Translations under genes and position numbers: made by a program
Assembly: GCA_030619435.1 (NCBI GenBank)
Contig: JAUXBI010000121.1
Coordinates: 1 to 5,641 of the forward strand
Direction of reading: 5' to 3'
DNA from: Syntrophaceae bacterium
Lineage (GTDB): Bacteria > Desulfobacterota > Syntrophia > Syntrophales > UBA2210
DNA: 5,641 nucleotides
The notes under the pieces: model-generated
The model's database searches: none
What the model was told of the DNA's origin: nothing
What the model saw: only the letters and a program-made list of their open reading frames with translations
Part shown: piece after piece, positions 1 to 5,641 of the stretch
Numbering within the stretch: the first letter of the stretch is position 1
Layout of the letters: each line of letters begins with the position of its first letter

Positions 1-19
1 CGAAAACACACAAAACTCA

Positions 20-111
20 GACAGGATAACAGGATATACAAGATAATCTTTCAAGCACAGAAGCAAGGAAAGCTTTACCACTTTAATCCTGAACATCCTG
101 TTAATCCTGTC
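20..111. repeat. Imperfect inverted repeat built of 9-nt units
   Basis: The left arm at 20-44 and the reverse complement of the right arm at 86-111 align over about 25 bases with one indel and about three mismatches. They are separated by 41 nt. Each arm consists of three tandem units of 8-9 nt with core ACAGGAT: units at 21-28, 29-37 and 38-46 on the plus strand, and at 110-102, 101-93 and 92-84 on the minus strand. The loop contains the palindrome AAAGCTTT (69-76). The element lies 84 nt past the rodA stop, so it may fold at the 3' end of the operon mRNA. The structure is read directly from the sequence. That it belongs to a dispersed REP- or MITE-like intergenic family is inference, because only one copy is in view. 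Confidence 0.75.
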
Positions 112-142
112 AAAATTTCTTTAATTCTATTGCCATTTTTGC

Positions 143-163
143 AAAAACTTTACAACCAGTAAA
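143..163 (-). terminator. Weak terminator-like hairpin after rodA
   Basis: On the minus strand, 32 nt past the rodA stop, TTTAC (163-159) and GTAAA (153-149) can pair around a 5-nt loop, followed by GTTTTT (148-143). The stem is only five base pairs and AT-rich, so it would be weak as an intrinsic terminator. The larger inverted repeat further downstream, or Rho, could equally end the transcript. This is a tentative call. Confidence 0.2.
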
Positions 164-194
164 CTAAAGTGTGCCTGCTGTATTTACAAAGCCG

Positions 195-1298
195 TCAAGG
201 TTGGAGGATAAATCTCCTCATACTAACATTTATCAGCAGGCCCGCGCCTGTCATCAAAACAATCATCGAAGACCCTCCATAGCTGAAAAAAGGAAGTGGT
301 ATTCCCACAACAGGGAATATGCCTATAACCATGCCTATGTTTATAAGTATACCCCAGAAGACAAACATCGTTACTCCAAAGGCCATCAATGCCCCGGGGA
401 AATCCCTGGAGTGTCGGGCAATCTTCAAACCCCACATGATCAACGCAAAAAATATAAGCATCAGGACAGATACCCCTAAAAACCCCCATTCCTCGGCAAA
501 AACGGAGAAGGCAAAGTCCGTCTGTTGTTCAGGCAGAAATCTCAGCTGCGTCTGGGTTCCCTTCAGAATCCCCTTTCCCCAGATGCCACCAGAACCAATG
601 GCAATTATGGACTGTATAATGTGGTAACCAGCCCCAAGGGGGTCCCGTTCAGGGTTCAGAAAGGTGAGTATCCTTTCTCTCTGATAATCCTTGATAAGAA
701 ACCAGAACAGCGGGGCTAATACCATACCTCCCGAGATAAAGCATACAAGAAATTTTCTGCCGACCCCGACGAAAACCGCCATGCAAAAAACCAGGATCAC
801 CAGAAACATGGCGGTGCCCAGATCAGGCTGCTTTACTATCAACAAGAAGGGCATTCCCAGAAGTGCCAGCAGTGCCGCCAGATTACCAAAGTTATAACCT
901 TTCTTCATATTATCGTTAAAGTATCTTGCCAGAACAATAACTATTGCCAGTTTCATTAATTCCGACGGCTGAAAGGAAAATCCCCACAGAACCAGCCATC
1001 TCTGTGAACCGTGTGTCATATTTCCGTAGAAAGAAACCAGCAAAAGAAGCATGATAGAAACCGCGTAAATAAGATAGGCATGTCTTATGATAATGCGATA
1101 ATCCACACTGAAGGCTATAACCATCATAATAAGCCCCAGCAAGACCCAGAACATCTGTTTCACATAGAGAAACTCTCCACCCGTATACAGGTTATAACCC
1201 GAACTATAGAGATTTAAAATGCCTATGCCGCATATTGAAAGTACCAGTCCCAAGAGTATCCAGTCAAAATTGGCAAGCAATCGGCGATCAATTTTCAC
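195..1298 (-). CDS. rodA: RodA, SEDS-family peptidoglycan glycosyltransferase
   Basis: Inner-membrane polymerase of the elongasome that joins lipid II disaccharide units into glycan strands, working as a pair with PBP2. The 367-residue product is the usual RodA length and is highly hydrophobic, with about ten membrane segments (roughly 13-31, 45-64, 73-89, 103-124, 137-155, 159-178, 183-202, 270-291, 303-325, 340-357). Family motifs present are PSELMK (111-116), KQPDLGTA (156-163), LPEQQTDF (255-262) with the expected catalytic Asp261, and PLPFFSYGGSS (334-344). Translation starts at GTG, which overlaps the mrdA TGA stop by 4 bp (GTGA). AAGGA at 1306-1310 sits 7 nt upstream. It is the last gene of the operon. 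FtsW is the paralogue alternative, but pairing with PBP2 and MreBCD points firmly to RodA. The function of this copy is inferred from family membership. Confidence 0.97.
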   Translation of the reverse strand: MKIDRRLLANFDWILLGLVLSICGIGILNLYSSGYNLYTGGEFLYVKQMFWVLLGLIMMVIAFSVDYRIIIRHAYLIYAVSIMLLLLVSFYGNMTHGSQRWLVLWGFSFQPSELMKLAIVIVLARYFNDNMKKGYNFGNLAALLALLGMPFLLIVKQPDLGTAMFLVILVFCMAVFVGVGRKFLVCFISGGMVLAPLFWFLIKDYQRERILTFLNPERDPLGAGYHIIQSIIAIGSGGIWGKGILKGTQTQLRFLPEQQTDFAFSVFAEEWGFLGVSVLMLIFFALIMWGLKIARHSRDFPGALMAFGVTMFVFWGILINIGMVIGIFPVVGIPLPFFSYGGSSMIVLMTGAGLLINVSMRRFILQP

Positions 1299-3142
1299 GT
1301 CTTTTTCCTTCTTCGCTCAAGATTAAAATACCCGTCAACAATCCTGCGCACAATGGGAGCAGAAACGGACCCGCCATGGCCTCCATGTTCTACAATAACC
1401 AGGAGCGCTATTACAGGATCTTTGTAAGGTACAAAACAGACAAACAGGGCATGATCCCTGAATCTATACTGTACATCATCTACATCATCACTTGTATCTT
1501 CCGGCATGCTTATGACCTGTGCGGTTCCGGTCTTACCGCAGACATCCCTTTCCTTTCTCTTCAAGGCCCAACCCGTACCATGCGGCTCATTAACCGCCCC
1601 CCACAGTGCATATCTCAATATATCGATGTTTTTCCTGCTAACGGGAACTGTCCTCTCCTTTTCAGGGAGAAATTCCTTGACTACCTGTCCATCCGCCGTT
1701 TCAATCCTCTTTATAAGCTGTGTTTTATAGAGAGTCCCGCCGTTGGCTATCGCGCAATACGCTCTAAGCAACTGCAGGGGCGTAACAAGGGTAAACCCCT
1801 GACCTATGGCCAACGAGGTGGTTTCGCCTTTCTGCCAGCGTTCTCCGTATCTTCTCAGCTTCCATTCTTTTGTAGGAATCAGACCCCTTTTTTCTCCCGG
1901 AAGAGATATGCCGGTTTTATATCCGAAGCCAAACTTCCCGGCATACTCCGCGATTTTATCAACACCGAGCATCTCCCCCAGATGATAAAAATAGACATCA
2001 CACGATTCCGCTATGGCACGATGCAGGTTCACGGTACCATGACCTTTTTTTTTCCAGCACCTGAAAGTCCTGTCCCCCATCCGGTATGTACCGTCACAGA
2101 ATATCTCGGTGTTTTTTGTTATCAAACCCTCTTCAAGAGCCGCGGCCGCTACAAGCATTTTATAGGTGGAGCCGGGAGGATACTGCCCCGAGATAGCCTT
2201 GTTCTGTAAAGGGCATAGAGAATCTGCCGTCAGTTTCTTCCACCCATCTCCGGATATTCCGCGGTTAAACAGGTTCGGGTCAAAAGACGGTCTGCTTACC
2301 ATTGCCATAACGGAGCCGGTACGCGGATCCATAACAATCGCCGTTCCCGCCTTCTCCTGAAAGGCATCCCAGCAGATCTTCTGAAGGTCTGCATCTATAT
2401 TGAGAACAGCATTGTAACCGGGAACAGGCTTAATTCCCCCCAATATGTTCAGTCTTCTCCCGGAGACATCCACCTCCACCTGTTCCCCACCACTCTCACC
2501 CTTGAGATATCCATCCAGATATTTCTCAATTCCGTACTTCCCCACTATATCATCCGACCTGTAGCCGGAGTAGATATCCCTTCCCAGCTCAGAACGGCTT
2601 ATATTTCCAACATAACCGAGAATGTGGGCCATCGTCTTTCCATATACATATTCCCTTACCGGGACAACATCAACAACCACACCGGGCAGATCCAGAGAAT
2701 GGGTTTCCACTATGGCCAGTTTATTTCTATCTATATTCTTGCAGATTCTGACAGGAACAAAAGGTCTTCCGGACTTAAAAGAGGGTTTCTTGCATGATAT
2801 TGTGTCCTCGCCCAGATCACAAAGATCCGTTAGCTTATTCATAACATCTTCTATGTTTTTTGCGGCCTCAGGAACTATGGATATATCAAAAGAGGATTGA
2901 TTGTCCACCAGGATATTCCCGTGAGTGTCCATGATCAATCCCCTGAGGGGTTTTATCTCCTGAATGCGAATCCGGTTATTCTCAGAGCGTTTTCTTAAGT
3001 CATCTCCCCTGATAATCTGGAGGTACCATAGCCTGGCAAACAGGAGAAAAAAAGCAAGAGACACCAGCCATATAATCACTTGTATTTTTTTTCTGAATCT
3101 TCCAGAATCATAGCCGGTCAGGCGATCTTGCTTCCCAGACAT
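1295..3142 (-). CDS. mrdA: Penicillin-binding protein 2, class B transpeptidase
   Basis: Class B PBP that cross-links the glycan strands made by RodA during side-wall elongation; a beta-lactam target. From the ATG at 3142 it is 615 residues, close to the family norm. It has a short cytoplasmic tail, a membrane anchor at about 20-44, a pedestal/dimer domain (RGLIMDTHGN at 68-76 and on) and a transpeptidase domain from about 265. Catalytic motifs are S325-T-Y-K328 (SxxK), S380-C-D382 (the SxD form known in PBP2 proteins, in place of SxN) and K537-T-G-T540. Cys349, Cys362, His368 and Cys381 could form a metal site. The reading frame stays open to a TTG at 3202, but that has no Shine-Dalgarno, whereas the ATG at 3142 has GAGGT 8 nt upstream, so I use the ATG. 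It overlaps the mreD end by 35 bp and the rodA start by 4 bp. An A9 run (2045-2053) encodes Lys364-366. Confidence 0.97.
   Translation of the reverse strand: MSGKQDRLTGYDSGRFRKKIQVIIWLVSLAFFLLFARLWYLQIIRGDDLRKRSENNRIRIQEIKPLRGLIMDTHGNILVDNQSSFDISIVPEAAKNIEDVMNKLTDLCDLGEDTISCKKPSFKSGRPFVPVRICKNIDRNKLAIVETHSLDLPGVVVDVVPVREYVYGKTMAHILGYVGNISRSELGRDIYSGYRSDDIVGKYGIEKYLDGYLKGESGGEQVEVDVSGRRLNILGGIKPVPGYNAVLNIDADLQKICWDAFQEKAGTAIVMDPRTGSVMAMVSRPSFDPNLFNRGISGDGWKKLTADSLCPLQNKAISGQYPPGSTYKMLVAAAALEEGLITKNTEIFCDGTYRMGDRTFRCWKKKGHGTVNLHRAIAESCDVYFYHLGEMLGVDKIAEYAGKFGFGYKTGISLPGEKRGLIPTKEWKLRRYGERWQKGETTSLAIGQGFTLVTPLQLLRAYCAIANGGTLYKTQLIKRIETADGQVVKEFLPEKERTVPVSRKNIDILRYALWGAVNEPHGTGWALKRKERDVCGKTGTAQVISMPEDTSDDVDDVQYRFRDHALFVCFVPYKDPVIALLVIVEHGGHGGSVSAPIVRRIVDGYFNLERRRKKT
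1306..1310 (-). promoter_or_regulatory. Shine-Dalgarno for rodA GTG start
   Basis: AAGGA lies inside the last codons of mrdA, 7 nt before the GTG at 1298-1296. It supports the non-ATG start and coupled translation of rodA with mrdA. Confidence 0.6.
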
Positions 3143-3620
3143 TAAATAAAACCTCAAGACGATGAAACAGGGCAAAGAAGGCGGGTGCGAATATGCCGGC
3201 AATTACGGCATGAAGGAGCGAAATGCTCAGTATATCATAAAACACATTAATGCCGTACAAACCCCTGTACATCAAGATTATCAGGAATTTTTCAAAGAGG
3301 ACACATACAAAGGTGAAGCCGATGGTAAAAACCACCCCCCTAGCATATACCTTAAGTGAAACACCTTTGGAAATCAAAAATATCAGCACATAACTGAGCA
3401 CAAAAAACCCCGGTATAACACCTGTAATACAATCCAGAAAAAAACCGAGGACAAAGGACAATGCGATACCCCTTATGATACTCAGGTAAAAACCCGCATA
3501 TATAACCAATATCAATGATATCTCCAATCCCGTCTTCCCGAAAGAAAGTACGTCAAAAACGGTTACCTGAATCGTCAATAAGAGCAGTGAGAAAACCGGT
3601 AACAGGAGATAATATATCAT
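3108..3620 (-). CDS. mreD: MreD, rod shape-determining membrane protein
   Basis: Small integral inner-membrane protein of the elongasome that partners MreC and, through it, modulates PBP2-RodA. Its 170 residues fit the MreD family (about 160-180). It is almost entirely hydrophobic, with five or six likely membrane helices (around 3-20, 33-53, 54-68, 72-86, 96-117, 131-153). The one recognisable family signature is GFFLDCITGVIPG (59-71), with an Asp inside a membrane segment followed by Gly-rich turns. MreD sequences diverge greatly, so the call rests on length, topology, this motif and its position between mreC and mrdA. The ATG overlaps the mreC stop as ATGA, and an AAGGA lies about 9 nt upstream inside mreC. 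The gene end overlaps the mrdA start by 35 bp. Confidence 0.93.
   Translation of the reverse strand: MIYYLLLPVFSLLLLTIQVTVFDVLSFGKTGLEISLILVIYAGFYLSIIRGIALSFVLGFFLDCITGVIPGFFVLSYVLIFLISKGVSLKVYARGVVFTIGFTFVCVLFEKFLIILMYRGLYGINVFYDILSISLLHAVIAGIFAPAFFALFHRLEVLFNVWEARSPDRL
3151..3155 (-). promoter_or_regulatory. Shine-Dalgarno deciding the mrdA start
   Basis: GAGGT is placed 8 nt before the ATG at 3142, within the end of mreD. The rival upstream TTG at 3202 is preceded by GCTCCTTC, which is not purine-rich, so this site fixes the shorter 615-residue product. Confidence 0.7.
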
Positions 3621-4444
3621 TCGTTGTCTTCCTTTTCCTCCAATATGACCAGCACCTCTTCCAGTCTGGTAATATTGATCGCCGGATGTACCGTTATTTT
3701 CTGAAATAGACCGGCTTCCTCCTTTTCCACTGCAGCAACCTTTCCGATAAGTAGTCCCCGGGGGAATACCCCGGCAAGACCTGAAGATACTACGACATCT
3801 CCGGTTTTCACGTCTTCGGATCTCTGAACATATTTCAACTCACACCCGAAGCTGCCACAACCCCGGAGCACGCCCTGGCATCTGTTTCTCTGGATAAGAA
3901 CATCGATATTGCTGTTATAATCCACAAGGAGAAGTATCTTGGATGCATTCCGCGAAGTTTCCATTATTCTGCCGGCCACGCCCCCCATGCCCATCACCGG
4001 AAACCCTGTTTTTATTCCGTCAGCAGTTCCCTTATTGATCAATACCGTTTTGAATACGGAAGACCTGTTTTTTCCCACAACCCTGGCGGCAACTGTTGGA
4101 AGCTTGAAATCATTTTTTATGTTCATGAGCTTTCTGAGTCTTGCACAGTCAAGAGACATTTCACGATAATTACTTGCATCTCTCGTCAGAGACGCAATTT
4201 TTGTCTCCAAGTCCCTGTTTTTTCTTTCCAGCCCAACCAGCAGGACATACCTTTTCCATACCCCGGTGACGGAACTGAAGGCCGAATCAACCGCGCCCTC
4301 CAGGGGAACCACTGCCTCCAGCACGATCTTTCTGAAGAAACTCATTCTTTCAGGTGATTTAAAATTCAGGGAAAAGATTGTAAGAGAAATAATTACAAAG
4401 ACAACTACTACAATAACGGTGTAATGTTTCTTGGGAGATGCCAT
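3617..4444 (-). CDS. mreC: MreC, rod shape-determining periplasmic scaffold
   Basis: Bitopic inner-membrane protein whose periplasmic part binds PBP2 and helps switch on wall synthesis at MreB filaments. The 275 residues show a signal-anchor helix at 8-26 with a Lys-rich cytoplasmic start, a charged helical, coiled-coil-like stretch at about 64-108, then the beta-rich MreC core. Family landmarks are INKGTADGIKTGFPVMG (136-152), GGVAGRI (154-160) and SGLAGVFPRGLLIGKV (221-236). The tail is acidic (EEKEDNE). Three cysteines lie close together in the core (189, 196, 201); the one before ELKYV is common in homologues by my recollection. ATG start with AGGA 6 nt upstream. The stop overlaps the mreD ATG (ATGA). 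It is separated from mreB by 88 nt, the largest gap in the operon. Confidence 0.96.
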   Translation of the reverse strand: MASPKKHYTVIVVVVFVIISLTIFSLNFKSPERMSFFRKIVLEAVVPLEGAVDSAFSSVTGVWKRYVLLVGLERKNRDLETKIASLTRDASNYREMSLDCARLRKLMNIKNDFKLPTVAARVVGKNRSSVFKTVLINKGTADGIKTGFPVMGMGGVAGRIMETSRNASKILLLVDYNSNIDVLIQRNRCQGVLRGCGSFGCELKYVQRSEDVKTGDVVVSSGLAGVFPRGLLIGKVAAVEKEEAGLFQKITVHPAINITRLEEVLVILEEKEDNE

Positions 4445-4532
4445 TTCTTATCCTAACCCGGACCACCGGCACCAGCAATAGAAGGCAAGGATTCCTGGAG
4501 AAAAGACATTGTAATCCGGGGGTTGTTGGTGA
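4445..4532 (-). other. mreB-mreC intergenic spacer
   Basis: This 88-nt spacer is the only non-overlapping junction in the operon. I see no T-tract terminator and no convincing promoter. It carries a small open frame, 4509-4453, that ends 8 nt before mreC. It also has two segments that could pair with a 2-nt bulge: AACCCCCGGA near the mreB side, and TCCGGGTT immediately before the mreC Shine-Dalgarno. Both are suggestive only. Confidence 0.4.
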
Positions 4533-5588
<1,056 letters not shown>

Positions 5589-5605
5589 TCATCATGGTCA
5601 GCCTC

Positions 5606-5636
5606 ATTCTATACAGCATTTTGATAACCTAATCAA
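5606..5636 (-). promoter_or_regulatory. Candidate sigma70-type promoter of the mre operon
   Basis: On the minus strand TTGATT (5636-5631) is followed after 17 nt by TATAGA (5613-5608). The overlapping TAGAAT (5611-5606) is an alternative -10, at 19 nt. Each hexamer matches consensus at four or five positions. Transcription would begin around 5598-5602, giving a short leader of about 30 nt that still includes the mreB Shine-Dalgarno. The TTGAT...ATCAA pairing (5636-5632 and 5625-5621) overlaps the -35. A further promoter beyond the window edge cannot be excluded. Confidence 0.4.
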
Positions 5637-5641
5637 TTAAA

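Noticed and set aside
20..111. CRISPR or tandem array interpretation of the ACAGGAT units
   Set aside because: Units are only about 9 nt with no spacers, and the two groups are inverted, so this is a palindromic intergenic repeat.
136..147. Palindrome TTTTTGCAAAAA after rodA
   Set aside because: Perfect but with no loop and only AT pairs plus one GC step; expected by chance in an AT-rich intergenic stretch.
223..489. A second minus-strand frame inside rodA
   Set aside because: It is an alternative frame of the rodA 3' half, and the SEDS motifs are all in the rodA frame, with no sign of a frameshift.
1235..2209. A 324-codon open frame on the plus strand opposite mrdA and the rodA start
   Set aside because: It lies wholly antisense to well-supported genes with intact motifs, and its translation has no recognisable domain and irregular composition. 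It is a by-product of codon use on the other strand.
3143..3202. N-terminal extension of PBP2 from TTG 3202
   Set aside because: No Shine-Dalgarno precedes it, and the added residues are not typical of PBP2; ATG 3142 has a good site.
5621..5636. TTGAT/ATCAA inverted repeat over the -35 element as an operator
   Set aside because: Only five bases per arm in AT-rich DNA; too short to claim a regulator site.

Overview
The window holds one complete cell-shape (elongasome) operon, all on the minus strand. In transcription order, from high to low coordinates, it reads mreB - mreC - mreD - mrdA (PBP2) - rodA. Every gene is full length with its key motifs intact. The content is ordinary core biology of a rod-shaped, Gram-negative-type bacterium; I see no undescribed multi-gene system. 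The MreB N-terminus, the moderate GC content, the five-gene order and the 9-nt-period intergenic repeat after rodA suggest Desulfobacterota (old Deltaproteobacteria) or a neighbouring phylum such as Nitrospirota. That placement is inference from memory of family sequences and is not certain.

Layout: 5571-5641 is the mreB leader, with a plausible sigma70-type promoter and a strong Shine-Dalgarno serving a TTG start. 4533-5570 is mreB. 4445-4532 is an 88-nt gap, the only real spacer inside the operon. 3617-4444 is mreC, 3108-3620 mreD, 1295-3142 mrdA and 195-1298 rodA. From mreC onward every junction overlaps: 4 bp (ATGA), 35 bp, then 4 bp (GTGA). This indicates tight translational coupling. 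Bases 1-194 are non-coding and carry a large imperfect inverted repeat whose arms are each made of three ~9-nt units.

How the genes work together: MreB filaments under the inner membrane position the complex. MreC (periplasmic) and MreD (membrane) link the filaments to the synthase and help activate it. RodA polymerises glycan strands from lipid II, and PBP2 cross-links them. The most interesting secondary signals are the short overlapping leader ORF at the mreB start, a small ORF abutting mreC, an A9 run inside the PBP2 catalytic region, a possible Cys/Cys/His/Cys metal site in PBP2, and the downstream repeat.
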